Assembly: GCA_951799445.1 (NCBI GenBank)
Contig: OX637291.1
Coordinates: 5,520,501 to 5,584,500, forward strand
Direction of reading: 5' to 3'
Source of the DNA: Pseudisothecium myosuroides
Taxonomy: Eukaryota; Streptophyta; Bryopsida; Hypnales; Lembophyllaceae
DNA length: 64,000 nucleotides
Part shown: one piece after another, positions 25,500 to 38,290 of the stretch
How positions within the stretch are numbered: position 1 is the stretch's first letter
Layout: every line of letters begins with the position of its first letter
Made by a program: the position numbers and the translations under genes
Notes under the pieces: model-generated
The model's database searches: none
What the model was told of the DNA's origin: nothing
The model's input: only the letters and a program-made list of their open reading frames with translations

Positions 25500-26700
25500 C
25501 GGCGCGGTGCACTGCCGCCACGCACAATCCATCTCACACACACAGACAGACACTCCAAGTGAACCTCCAGCGCGCCTTTAACCTGATTGCAATCCGAAAC
25601 CGCAACACAGGCAACTAATACCAGACCCTCCCCGTGCTCGTTAGCCTAGATTCTTCCCCCCGCGCGAGCTCTACGTTGCTGCAAACTCAAACACCCGGGA
25701 TGATTTCTCACTGATCAGGAAATCCGAGTGCATGTTTGTCCCTTTCAGTAACGTCGCCACCACTCCAAGGAATCGTCAAACCGGGCGTCACACCTCAGAG
25801 AATCGTCAAACTTCACAGTGCCGCCTGGCGATCAGACAATTGTGGTCATTGCAGTCCTCCTCCTCCTCCGTACGATTAGTAGTGAATGCTAGCTGTGCAC
25901 CTTGCGAGCTCAGTTTGTGACGACATTCAAGGATCTAGCTGTTCTTCCCAGTGAGGAGTGGGGGAGGGGTCACAATGCTGGTGTCGGTGTAGGCGCAGAG
26001 ACAGTGAGAGAATGGAAGAGAGAGGAAGAGAGAGAAAGAGAAAGAGTGAAGAGATGGCGACCGTCCTCTAAAGTGGAAGCCTACAACTGGCGATTTGAAG
26101 CGAAGAGCGCCTGTTGCTTTCACGCCCTGGCAATGCTGTTACAGCAGCTTTCAGTTCTCCCGTCTGCAGCTGCAGCTGCCCCTTCCTTGGCCTGCCATGC
26201 AGCTCCCTTCCCATCTGTACCCACCGTCGCTGCTGCGCAGGTCCACTTTGCCCAGCCAGCACGTCTCCTCAACCACGACGTCGTGAAAGAGAAAAACACA
26301 TCACAGACTTGCATCACCCCGAGCCCACCCCATCCCCATCCAGCTCCTCCTTCTCCTCCTCCTTCTAAATCAGGGCACCTTCACTTCCGAAATTCTAGTA
26401 ACGCCTCACAAACTCAAGAAGAGCCGCTGAAACTAATCTCCAGTACAGACTAGCTACTACTCCAGAGCTTGCCAGCTTCCCAGGATTGTGCAAGAGCCTG
26501 AACTCAATTAATCCCCAGTACCACTACTCCAGCGCTTGCTTGGATCGAGTGTGAAAGAGCTTCAACTAATCTCCAGTACTACTACGTCCGCCGCTTGCTT
26601 GGATTGTGAAAGGTGCCGCTTTTCGTCAGTGAGTCTCTCCCTCCCAGCCTTTTAACGCAGTAAGCGGGTCCTTGGCAGCGTCGCTCTCCCCTGAGCTGAA
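25500..26700 (-). promoter_or_regulatory. Probable 5' leader and promoter region of the MYC_N gene
   Basis: This 1.2 kb upstream of the start codon is clearly richer in GC than the rest of the window. It carries long purine/pyrimidine-biased tracts: GA-rich on the plus strand near 26010-26050, so CT-rich in the transcript, and CT/CC-rich stretches at 26320-26370. Such tracts are common in plant 5' leaders. Several overlapping open frames here (for example 25902-26453 on plus) lack any recognisable domain, and I treat them as chance consequences of the composition. No convincing TATA box is placed at a fixed distance. The exact transcription start and any leader intron cannot be set from sequence alone. 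Confidence 0.5.
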
Positions 26701-27355
26701 TGATGAGCAATCAAGTAATCTAATGCACACGATGGCAATCTGCGGTGTCTTAATTATTAATGCATCAATCGATCACTAATTACGCCGCGTACCATGTATC
26801 GTCCGATCCCTTGATGTACTGCTAATTGGACAAGGAAGGGACGAAGGGTACCCGGCCAGTAACTGCCGCTCTCTCCAACCAGTAGGTGATGGGAAATGTA
26901 CAAGCGGGTGAGGATGGAGTGTTGGCGGAGAAGAGGACCGACTGAGGAAGGAATATTTGGGTTTGCAGCTGACGGAAGTCCCTCACACGGGCTCTTTCAT
27001 CCGTGGCTGTGGCTGTGGTGTGGAACCAAGCTATATTAAGCTTAACCCTGGAGGTCAGAGATTGCTGCAGTGGATGTGAGATTCTGTCAATAAGTTAATC
27101 AGCTTTGAGAGGCCGGGGCGTCCAGACTCCAGAGGATGATGGAATTTCAATACGCTATCATGGTATCATGTCTTTTTTGAGCTGGAGAGCATTTAATTGT
27201 TGCACTCCCTTCTGCTTGGTCTTTATCAGTCAGAAGGGGCTCTGGGCATGGCGAGGCAGAATGCATAACATTTCAACGTTTTGCACCATTGATCTTCCTC
27301 ATTATCAAAAGATCAATGGTGCAGAACCTTTAGAGTGTCGGTCCAACGTGTTGGA
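26701..27355. other. Upstream intergenic DNA with a foldback
   Basis: Moderate GC, no recognised gene. 'TGCACCATTGATCTT' near 27285-27299 and its complement near 27312-27326 form a hairpin of about 15-18 bp with a short loop. Confidence 0.4.
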
Positions 27356-27356
27356 A

Positions 27357-27778
27357 TGGGGTTGCTCTAAGGCATGGCCACCCAGGCATGCTAGGCCGGC
27401 CACAACACCTCCTGATAGGCCCTTGGTGGAATTTGCACACCATCATAGCTCTCCCAATTGAGTGGCCACTTCAAAAAAATGACCGGACACTCAACAGTTG
27501 AGGGTCTCTTTGGTGACACAAAACTATGGATTGAAGAGAATCCATCCTTAGTCTTTATCTGAACTTGCCAAAAAAAACCCACAACAATAGGTTACAATTT
27601 GCAATTGGTGAAGTTGTAGCATAAGCCGCCATGTAGCTCCTAAATCAACGTGAGTGTGCAGTACCGGGTCACAATGCGTGAAGGTAGGGATTTGAGCTCC
27701 ACCTGTAGCTCTAAGGCTGGCAAAAACCACTCTAGCGGGTCATTCTTGGCGTGCCTAGGTGGCCTTGCTCTAAATCCT
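27357..27778. mobile_element. Possible MITE with GGTGGCC-containing ends
   Basis: 'GCATGGCCACCCAGGCATGC' on the left and 'GCGTGCCTAGGTGGCCTTGC' on the right are inverted relatives, each next to a 'TTGCTCTAA'-like stretch. Boundaries and target duplication are unclear. The open frame at 27105-27461 runs across its edge and is not recognised. Confidence 0.35.
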
Positions 27779-29090
27779 TTAGATCCTAAGGAATCACAAA
27801 CTTGGATCTCTGCAGTATGAAAAAGAGAAATAACTTATAATCGAGGAAGAAGTGGAAGTGGGTTAGGAAATGGAGGTTACTAATTCATTTGGTAGAGAAT
27901 GAATTTGAGCAATTAGATCTAGAAAATACAATTGCATGCAACAATTATTTGCATTTAAATACATGTATGTCTACCAATCTTTGTATAATACTTGAAAATA
28001 CGTGGAAAGAATTACAAAAGATGTATCCCTTTTGCACCTTGAATAACATTGGCATTTTTAAAGGGAGGAAAGTGAACACAAAGGTGGCACAAGTAGACCA
28101 TCACATTGAAATACCGCATACACTATTGTGTATAGCAATGTTTTCAATACTTTCATGTATTATAGTCAACAATAGGCTTTTTTCAAGTTCTTTTTGTCTT
28201 TTGTTGTAGAAGTTGGCTTCAACTACCCTTAAGTAAGTGTTGATGAGTTACAAAAAGAAACACAAATGGACTTGTGTCAATTTTGAATAAGAGATTATGT
28301 ATATGCCTAAGTCAAGTGTTTCTCGTATTAAGTATGTATTTCATACACTGACTTTGTATATTTTAGTGTTGATTACTTTATATAAATCATGAAAGTAATG
28401 TCTATAAAATCCAAAGGTCCGCTCAAATGAATTTTTATGAGGCAACAGGTATTGCAGGCTCATATTTGTGCATTTTTCATACATTGATGTCAACAATGTT
28501 GCACATTGTCAAGAAACTCTAAATTCTCGCAATACCAATGATGGATCATCCTAATTTTTTACACACACACTATCTATCACTCATTCTCCAATTTAATATG
28601 GTCACTTTCTTCACTTCATCTCTTCTATCCTTACTAAACTCAAATTCAATAAAGATTCTATCTATAGTCTTGGTCTAATCAAAACAAATCCATTACCTAT
28701 AAGATTAACCAATAGTGGAGGGGGGGGCTTTTTCATCCTCAAATCCAACGTGGTCTCTCCCAACATTGTCCTAAAGTAGTGTAATTATGAACAAATATAC
28801 CAATGAAGATCTCTTATCACTTAATTGAAGGTCCCCTAAGGTATTTTAGGATAGAGATACCTTCTTTGGGGGGCAATTAGGGGGAATTCCAATTGTTTAG
28901 CAATGTTATGTGCCAAACTAAAGTGTATACAACTAAAAGCCTCCATATGAGCATGGTTCATGTCATTAGACTAACTCCATTTTTGTTTAGTCTTGATGGT
29001 TGTAAGGGAGGTTCAACACATGATAATATGTGTCTTTTAAGACATTGTATGAATGAATTAGGAATTTTTGAAGTGTTGGTTATCTAGTGC
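27779..29090. other. AT-rich filler, no gene recognised
   Basis: The frame at 27889-28209 (106 aa) and smaller ones have no recognisable motif, codon signal or splice context. Confidence 0.45.
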
Positions 29091-29897
29091 ACGTGGAAAC
29101 AAAATTTACGTAGACTATTACGTGTAAGAGTTAGTGTAGATGTCTAGCTAATTAAATTCTAAGTTTATAAACCATTATCTTGTTTATTATGATTGATTAT
29201 TTGTCTACGTATTTGTTTGTGATGACGTTGGGATCTCGGTCACTACTAGATCAATGGAGGTGCGTTTGGTGTCATCTAAAGCCCTCGGCGAGGGTAAGTG
29301 CACAAAAGGGAGTTTACGGCGTTCCTACCAACGGGGAGAAAGTAATATTGAATCCATAAGTTTTAGTCTCATCAAAAATTAAAAAATTAGATAGAAATTA
29401 GAATTTTTTTTACAAAGAGTCATTGGGCCATCGAACTATAGCTATTGGGCTATTGATTATTGAACACTTTGTCCTTTGTAACATTGAGCCCATGCTTTTA
29501 CTTTTATTTTACCTTTATTTTATTTTTATTTTTATTTTAAATTTTTGTTTGTTTGCCAAATTTTTTTTAATCTTTATTTTGCTTTTAGTTTTAATTGGGT
29601 TTTTAATTTTAAAGTTTGTTTGCCAATATTTTTTCTATTTTTTAATGCCAAAAACATTAATTTTATATAATACAAAAAATGATAGAACACATGATATTAA
29701 ATGTTAATGTTGCGGATAATTTGCCGTATTTAAAGGATTGAAAATGGGTATGAAAGGAGATTAGGGAGGGCTTAGCCGTCACTTTTGTGTCAATTGTGGC
29801 AACAATATAGGGCATACTAGTTTATACTATTAAAATAGGTGTTTGTTTGTTTAAGGCAGTTCAATGTACAACACAAGTGATATTGAATTTATAAGTC

Positions 29898-30828
29898 TTA
29901 ACCCTAAAGGACCAAACTTTATTTTTGGCAACATAACAATTTTGGGCAACTCACTACAAATGGAAATTTTATTTTTTTACTTTGAAAGTTTCACACAACA
30001 TCAGGACAAGGTTTTTCTTAAGGCCCAGTAGTTTTCATGACTTTTGACTACATGGGTAAAAAGTTATTGCATGATATGTAGTTTGTTTCTCAACTAAGGT
30101 AGTCCGGGAAGATTAAAAAAATCATTTTTTTCAGAAATAAAAATTTGAATTTGGTTTTCTTGATTTATATATATGTGGAAAGATTTGAATCATTCCATTT
30201 TGATCAATGAGATATAAGTTATGAGGACTTTTTTTTTGTGGGCAATTATGGATTTTCTACTCTAAAATAAACTTTGAAGTCCTTTATTTTACTCAATTTT
30301 CAATTTTTTTGGAAAAAAATAAAATTGTAGGATGTAGATTGTTTATTACAACATTGCAACCATTGGGATTGGCATTTTTCAATTCCATAACTAAATTCTT
30401 AACAATTTAGTGTTTTAAATTATTTTCTATTTACTATTTTTTTCCTATATGTTGTACAATTCCAAATGATTTGAAAATTTTCAGGCATGTAGCCAACTTG
30501 CCTTGCCTTGAAGAATGAATCCAAAGAAGCAACAACATTTTCAACCCTTTTTCATTCATAGAAAGTGAGCTTGTCAAGTGCAGCTAGCCTATTTTTTGCA
30601 AGGTAAAAAAAGGATTCTTGTCAAGTCAAATGCTAATATCTTGCAATCTACATGGTGGAAATTTTTGAAATTTTTTCCACATCTTTTCAAACTAGCAGAC
30701 TACAAGATCCTATGGTTATATGTGTCCAAATTTATTTATTTTTCTAAAATTTGGTATTTGTACTAAAAATAGTAGTTTGGAAGCATTTTTGGTGAAAACA
30801 TATTGAGTCAAGGAACTTTAGGGGTTAA
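29898..30828 (-). mobile_element. TTAA element, subfamily C (full length)
   Basis: Left TTAACCCTAAAGGACCAAAC, right GGAACTTTAGGGGTTAA. It lies inside a unit of the tandem array. The homologous point of the site where 44539-44777 inserted is empty here (TTAA at 30018-30021). Confidence 0.85.
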
Positions 30829-31653
30829 TGAAATTGAAAATTAGATAATTGAATGGGAATTAGAAAATTGGTGGTAGAAAGCCATCAAGCCATTGGTTAA
30901 CAAGCTATTAAACACTTCCGCCACCATTGCATTGCATTGATACTTTTATTTTTACCTTTAGTTTTTTATTTTTACTTGTATTTGTCCTTTACTTCTACTT
31001 CCACCTTAAATGCCTAAGGCCTTTTTTGAGATGCTTGGAAATTATTCAAAACTAAACAAGAAGCATAAATTTTGATAAGATTTATCAGTTTTATAAAAAT
31101 TGTAATCGTACAAATTCAAACTAAACATAAAAAACAAAAACACAACAATATCACTTGTGGTTTGAAAATTATAATGTTTGATTAGGAGGGTGTTAAAATT
31201 GTGAAAGTAATTTGAAATCTTTCAATCTTCTTTTTACATGTCATATTTGAAATTGAGGTTATGAAAAAAATATGAGGTTAAAGGATATAACACGCATAAC
31301 CATAATCAAAATATGGCTTTTCAAAATCTACTCTACAATTTTGTTGAATGAATTTTCAATTTGAATTTTTTACCAAAATCTAGTGTATGAGGCTCATCTC
31401 CAAGAGCCTCTAACACTAAAAATCAAGATTTGCAATGGACAACCTTGTACAAAATCTTAAATAGAAAAATCATAAATAATCTTATCCAAAATCAAGTTTG
31501 GGATGTTTAAAACAAATATTAAAGCATAAACATTTTTAAAATACCAAAAGTAATACTTTGGTAAATTTTTATTTAACTTCAAAGTTTTGTCAACAACCTA
31601 TATTATATGGTGCCTTAGGAATTTAGGAGTTAAAGATCAATGCTACGAATAAT

Positions 31654-32599
31654 TTAACCCCTAAAGGTCCAAACACCGTTTTTTTGACAACATAGCAATT
31701 TTGGGCAGCTCATTATGAGTGGAGTTTTTATTTATTTTTCTTTGAAATTTTCACACAAGATGTGCCCGAGGAGTAGCTTTAAGGCCCAACAATTTTCATA
31801 ACTTTTGACTACATGGTTAAAAAGTTATTGTATGATATGTAATTTTTCGTGTACGGTGGGCAACTCAGGCAGCTCAAAAAAATTCTTTAAAAATCATTTT
31901 TTTTTAAAATAAAAATTTGAAATTGGTTCTTTAGATTTATATGTACATGGAAAGCTTTAAATCATTCCATTTGGATTAATGAGTCAAAAGTTATGAGGAT
32001 TCTTAGTTTGAGGGTAACTATGGAATCTCTACTCTAAAATAAACTTTGAAGTCCTTTATTTAACTCAATTTCCAATATTTTTGAAAAAAAATAAAAACAC
32101 TGGATGTAGATTATTTATTACAACATTACAACCATTGGGATTGGCATTTTTTAATTCCATAAATAAATTCTTAACAATTTAGTGTTTTGAATCATTCTAT
32201 ACTTCTTTCTACAAACTATTTTTTTCCTATATGTTGTGCAATTCCAAATGATCTGAAATTTTTCAAGCATGTAGCCAACTTGCCTAGAAGAATGAATCCA
32301 AAGAGTAACCACCATTTGGGGCATTTTTCCATACAAATGTGACCTTGTGAAGTGCAGCTGCCCGGATTTTCGCAGGGACAAAAAAAGGGTTTTTGTCAAT
32401 TCAAACGCTAATATCTTCCAATCCGCACGGTGGAAAATTCTGAAATTTTTTCCACGTCTTCTCAAACCAGTGTTCTATAAGATCTTATGGTTACATGTGT
32501 CCAAAAATGTTTTTTTTTCTAAAGTTTGGTACTCGTATTAGAAATGGCAGTTTTGGAGCGGTTTTGGTGAAAACGTAGTCTCTGACCTTTAGGGGTTAA
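31654..32599 (-). mobile_element. TTAA element, subfamily C (full length)
   Basis: Left TTAACCCCTAAAGGTCC, right GACCTTTAGGGGTTAA. The minus strand holds the longest version of the shared frame (32465-32151, 104 codons), with KNFRIFHRADWKILAFEL and the WNCTTYRKK segment also readable in the copy at 45002. It splits a tandem unit at a TTTAA site. Confidence 0.85.
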
Positions 32600-33125
32600 A
32601 GAATAAAAAAATGGATATAAAAGGAGATTTTTGAAGGGATTGGCCATCACTTTTGTGGCAATTACAAATGACATACTAATGGTTGTGGCAACTTCATAGG
32701 GCATACTAATCTATATTGTTAAAACATATTGTTTGTTTGTGATGTACGTCGGAATGTTGGCGACCGCTACGATGTCAGGGATGTGCTTTGTGTTATTTGG
32801 TGAGGGGGTGTGCACACAAAGAGAGTATTGCGGAATTCTGAACGACAAGGCTTAAGATATTGAATTTTCAAAATTTTCAAAATTTTCAAAATAGAAAATA
32901 GATTCCAATCAACTTGGTAACATTAGAAAGCCCTCGGCAAGTGTGTGTGCAGAAAGTGAGTTTTGCGACGTTTTTACTAAGTGAGATGAGAAATATTGAA
33001 TTAGAAAATTTTATGAATTAGAAAAATTAGAAAAATAGAAAAGGAGTTGCAGAGCAATTGGTCCTTCAAGCTTAGAGGTCAATGGGTTACAAATGCTTTA
33101 ATGTCTCACCAATACTCTTTCTTTC

Positions 33126-33428
<303 letters not shown>

Positions 33429-34858
33429 TAGCTTTAATTTAGAAAAATGTTTGGCATACTAATTTTGTATGCCAAAAAAACATATTTAAAAAAAAAACAT
33501 GATAACGTATATGGACTTGTATATGGACTTCAACATTAGTGCTATGGATGATTTGCTTCAATATAAATAGATATATGAAAAGAGATTTAAGAAGGGATTG
33601 GTCATTACTTCTTTGGCGATTGCAAATGATATTCTAGTAGTGGCAACAATACATGGCATACTGGTCTATACTATTGAAGTAAATATTTGTTTGTTTGTAT
33701 ATTTTATTTGTGACGTACATTACAATCTCCTCAACAAACAAGGGCACTTGTGGTATTGTTAAAAAGTCATTAGCAAGGGGAGGTGCACAAAAGAGAGTAA
33801 GACTTTTCAACTAATAAAGCAAAAGACATTGAATTTCCAAATTTTAATCTCAATAAAAATTAGAAAATTGGACGAAAATTAAAAAATTGGTTGTAGAGAG
33901 CCATTGGGCCATCATGCTATATTTGTCGGGCTATAGAACACTTTTGGCCACCATGACATCAAGCCAGTGCTTTTGTTTGTCAATATTTTACTTTTATTTT
34001 TTACTTTTGTTTGTTCGAAAATACTATACTTTTCTCTTTTTTTCTCTTTTTAATTTTTTTTTCCAATACAAATGCTAATATTTTATGCCAAAAAAGTTTA
34101 AAGAGAAAAATAATACTCTAGAAATTGATAGAATACATGATATTAAACTTCAGCGCTATGGATGATTTTTTTTACTTTAAAAAAAATTTCAACATTTTTT
34201 AATATTTATACTCATTTTTTTTTTACTTTATTTTTTATTTTTCTAGTACGTTATTTCAATCTTAATTATCCAATTTTTTTAAAGTGACAATACTTTGCTA
34301 TTTTCATATGCCAAACAAGTTTTAAGAAATAGAATTTTAATACAACAATTCGTATAACTCACATTATATTAAATGTTATTATGCTACAAATAGTTTTCCA
34401 TATTCAAAAATGGATATGAAAGGAGATTAAGAAAGGCTTAATTGTTACTTTTGTGACAATTACAAATGACATTCTGATGGTTGTGGCATCAACATAGGGC
34501 ATGTTAAAGTGTATACCTTCAAAACCATCACTTTTTGCTGTTGGACCTATTTATTATTATTGGACTGGTCAAATTTTCATACTTTTTTGATTGCAAATGA
34601 AAAGAGACTCCAATGCACCAAAAAAACGCAACATTTGGATATGGTATACAAAAGTTATGAAAGGTTAAATTTTTTTTTATAGATGATCAAAAATTGTTTC
34701 TTCAACATATTTACATATTGATTTTGGAAACATATACAAAGTGATGATGGCAGTTTTAGGCAGGGTATGATTTTTGGTGTGTCAACCTTAGTCCAACATT
34801 GAGTTAAAACAAAATACATTAACGTAGAATTATTAAGGCATAGGGCCCTTTTGCATCT

Positions 34859-35441
34859 TTAACCCCTAAAGTCCCAAGGCCATTTTTCTGTCAAAAAACA
34901 CTCAAAACTGCCATTTCTGCTACATTCACCCATGAAAGTAGAAAAAATGTTTTTTTTAGAATCTAACCATAGGATCTTGTTCTTCACTTGTATGAAATCA
35001 TGTGGTAAAAATTTCATCAAATTTGATTGTACAGATTGGAAGATATTAACATTCAAAGTCGGACAAAAAGTTTTATTTCAAGAATATGCTTAGATTGCCC
35101 GAAAAACAAGATTGTCCATAACTTTTTCATCACTAGTCCAAATAGAATGAATCAAAGTTCCACATGTACACAAAAATATAATATTTTAGGAAAAAAAAAA
35201 TTTAAAAGATTATTTTGACTTTTTGTGAATTTTTTTGGGCTGCCCGCCGACCTCCATTTTCGGCTTTTTGTGCCATAACTTTTGCTTCCGGGCACCAATT
35301 GAAATAAAAATAGTATTTTCAAGAAGTTTATGTACTTTTCTAGCTTCACAAATTTTTTTTGAAGATTATGATGAATATTGAGACCGTATGAGCCTACCTG
35401 AAGTTGCATTTTGGCCCCCGTAGGGCCAATGGGACTTTAAA
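34859..35441 (+). mobile_element. TTAA element, subfamily B, deleted, fused to the next
   Basis: Begins TTAACCCCTAAAGTCCC. At 35430 the right end stops at 'GGGACTTTA' and runs directly into 'AAATACCAAGG', the start of the next copy. The expected GGGGTTAACCCCT between them is missing. The middle is also shortened relative to 57242. Confidence 0.7.
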
Positions 35442-36215
35442 ATACCAAGGCATTTTCTGGCTCTAGAACCACTGAAAACTGCCGTTTCTACTGCAATCAC
35501 TCCCTAAACCAAAAAATACTTCTTTTTTAGAATCTAACCATAGGATCTTGTACTTCACTTGTCTCAAATCATGTGGTAAAAATTTCATGAAGTTTGACCG
35601 TATGGATTGGAAGATATTAGCATTTGAAGTTGGAGAAAAAAGTTTTTTTGAAGTGTTTCCTGAAATTTCACATGACTTTGACGGCCATTTGTGGATTTTT
35701 TTGCACTACACAACATAAAGTTAAAATTTTTTATATTGAACATTTGAGTTGAGAGTCGGGGAACAAAATTTCAGCATATCAAAACTTGATTTTCACATAT
35801 TAAAAAATTGTTAAGTAGAAGTAGGTCCAAAATTAATTGAAAAACTAAATTGTTCTTAGCTCTTAGATGGAATTCAAACACCATAATCCCAAAGGTGGGA
35901 TTGTTCTTGCAAACAAACTTGACCTTGTCAAAAAAAAATTTGAAAAAATTTGAAAATTGCATTCAAAAATAAATTCTATAAGTTGTTTTTTGAAGAAGAT
36001 GCTTAAATTGCCCAAAAAACAAGATTGTCCATAACTCTCTGATTATTAGTCCAAATAGAATGAATCAAAGCTTCAAATGTAGACAAAAACATGATCTTTG
36101 AGACAAATTTTTTTTTTAAAAAGAATCATTTTTTTTTCCTTCCCCGCGAACTGCTTTTTTGCTTTAGGATGGCATAACTTTTGCTCCTGGGCACCGATTG
36201 AAAAAAAAATGAATT
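35438..36215 (+). mobile_element. TTAA element, subfamily B, right end lost
   Basis: The interior follows 57242-57973 closely ('GGCATTTTCTGGCTC', 'CACTGAAAACTGCC', 'TTTTGCACTACACAACA') but fades after 'GGCACCGATTG' near 36200 without a CCTTTAGGGG end. Confidence 0.65.
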
Positions 36216-36482
36216 ATGTACACACTTAAAAGTAATTGTTTTAGAATCAAACCTGTTCCTTTGTAACTTTTTGCATACTGTATCAAAATGTTGTGTTCTT
36301 TGGAGTATTAGAACCTCCTTTTACTTGCCAACAAGAAAATATGAAAATTTGACCAAAATAGTAATAGTGACTAGGCCTCGGACTAGGCACAATAGGAATA
36401 AAGTGGCGGTTTGGGAGGTACTCACCTCACAATGTTATGAAAGAGGTTGAAGTTCTTTTTGGATCAATTTTTTTTATTGATA
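36216..36482. other. AT-rich filler
   Basis: Nothing recognised. Confidence 0.4.
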
Positions 36483-36622
36483 TGAGGTGAATTAGTCCAT
36501 TACCACCACCGTTCTCAATTTTGCACTCATATACCTATGGTATACATTTTCCTTGTGAAATGTATTCCACAAGTACATGAGGGCGGAATTGAGAATGGTG
36601 GTGGTAATGGGCTGGTTCACCT
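36483..36622. mobile_element. TA-target hairpin MITE (copy 1)
   Basis: Almost self-complementary: 'CCATTACCACCACCGTTCTC' on the left pairs with 'GAATGGTGGTGGTAATGG' on the right, with ends GAGGTGAA / GGTTCACCT next to TA. Relative of 37899-38028. Confidence 0.7.
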
Positions 36623-36856
36623 TACACCAACAACTAAAAGTCCTCCCCATAGAGGTGAATGTCTTGCTGGTTGCCGAGAAACCTTGAAGTTTTTTACCAT
36701 AAAATTTCAAATTACAAAAAATCTTGGATGAAATGACCAGATTGTGAATGAAAACATAATTATGGATATGTGACATGTGCTAATGTGATATTTTCTATCT
36801 AATATGTGGATGAATGTTGAAATTTGGAATCCTACTATAACATTTTATATTCAAGG

Positions 36857-37130
36857 TTGCTAGTATGTGAGCTTAGGATCTCAAGCCCATGAACCTAGGT
36901 ACCTATGTTACAAGGTACCTTTCATGGTTATAGGATACATTTGTCATAGGCACCTTTTATGGTTATAGGATACATTTGTCGTAGGCACCTTTTATGATTA
37001 TAGGCTATCTATATTATAGGTACGTATGTTACACGCACCTTCAATGGTTGTCGTGATGGTCGTAGGATCCCTACTTACACTTAGACTCAAGACTTGTAGG
37101 CTTGCATATCTAGGCCCACATGCTAGCATC
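36857..37130. mobile_element. Foldback-like element with tandem sub-repeats
   Basis: Ends 'GCTAGTATGTGAGC' and 'GGCCCACATGCTAGC' are inverted. Inside, a roughly 40 bp unit (GGTACCTTTCATGGTTATAGGATACATTTGTC type) repeats about three to four times. Same family as 11727-11948. Confidence 0.6.
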
Positions 37131-37788
37131 GTTGATTTTATATCGCCACTTCCGCTCTTCATAAAAAATGAAAAAAAAAAGCGCTGCCACTCATTGTCCT
37201 GTCCAGACCATCGGCACTTCCCCTGCAAACTCCTCCATTGATGATGAGGAGCCAGCCGGGCATGAGTGCATTTGGGCGAAGGAGTGAATTTGATATAATT
37301 TCTCTCTTTCTTCAGAGCAAGTCCACTGGTCAAAGGTTTTCCCCTCGCTCGCAGTCCCTCATCAGTGCTTGCAGCTCCGTCCGTCCATCATCACCGTGGG
37401 TTGTTTTTACATCCATAACTTACGTTATTATGACCTCTTTTTGACTCTTACAAATGTTTGGTTCTGCAGGCCGTGAGGTCATCATAACCACCCTTGCAGA
37501 GCCTGTGCCCTCCTTTGTCAAATTGGCAGACACAGTGGGATCATCAAATGGCCATGACAAAACAACAAATAGTGAGCTCCGGCCCAGCTCTCACTGGAGT
37601 CTCTGCTCCTTTGTCGCCCCTGGGGCTACAAACGAGTTATGAAAGCATCAACAGGGAACTCTGTCCATCCCAAGGCGTGAGTGGTTATTATGATTTCTTA
37701 CTTCTTACGCTTGAAATGTTTGGAAAAAAAAGTACATTTTCTTCTTCTTTTTTAATACGAAATTGTGCAGTGCCATTCAGCTGAATTT
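37131..37788 (+). other. Gene-like island, not recognised
   Basis: GC is clearly above the surroundings. 37471-37672 is flanked by 'TTCTGCAG' and by 'GTGAGTGG', and another 'TTGTGCAG' follows at about 37769, which gives a plausible exon and two AT-rich introns. Two frames are partly open across it; one reads QSLCPPLSNWQTQWDHQ and the other ends at 37642. No family recognised. Could be an exon of a long-intron gene, a captured fragment or a decayed gene. Confidence 0.3.
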
Positions 37789-37888
37789 TCATCATGATCT
37801 TACGTTCTGAAGTGATCATTGTCAAGTGATTGATAAATAGGGTCACAATGTTAATGACTGAGGAAAGAAAAGGACTGATGTTGGAAGA

Positions 37889-38290
37889 TTAACCCCTAAG
37901 GTGTGAACCAGCCTATTACCGCCACCCTTCTCAATTCCACCCTCATGTACCCATGAGATACATTTCAGAGGGGAAATGTACACCTCAAGTACATGAGGGT
38001 GGAGTAGTGGTAATGGGTTGGTTCACCTTAAATGCCCCCAAGGCCTTTTTTCCATCCAAATCCATTGACAATTGCCATTTCTACTGCTTTGACCTCTAAA
38101 AAATGGAAAAACGAATGATTTTTGAGGAATGAAAATGTGATAAATTTTTCTTCAAGTTTGCATGCAAGGATTGCAATATATTTGCACTTGATGAGAGAAG
38201 GAAAAAAAATTTGGACCTTGCCCGAGAATTTCAAATGGCTTTGACAACTACCTGGAAGAAAAATTTGCACTATGGACTTTGAATTTGAAA
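37889..38290 (+). mobile_element. TTAA element, subfamily B-like, 3' truncated
   Basis: The left end TTAACCCC is cut after 6 bp by the TA-target hairpin MITE. The interior resumes at 'AAATGCCCCCAAGGCC' and continues with 'ATTGCCATTTCTACTGC' and 'TTGCACTATGGACTTTGAA', then fades. No right end. Confidence 0.55.
37899..38028. mobile_element. TA-target hairpin MITE (copy 2), 130 bp
   Basis: Ends AGGTGTGAACCAGCC and GGTTGGTTCACCT, flanked by TA at 37897-37898 and 38029-38030. The host is the TTAA element starting 37889: removing the insert plus one TA restores a CCCCTAAA end, which supports a TA target. Confidence 0.8.

Noticed and set aside
25902..26453. 183-codon plus-strand frame upstream of the MYC_N gene
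   Set aside because: It overlaps several other frames in a GC-rich, biased leader, shows no domain, and lies on the strand opposite to the gene.
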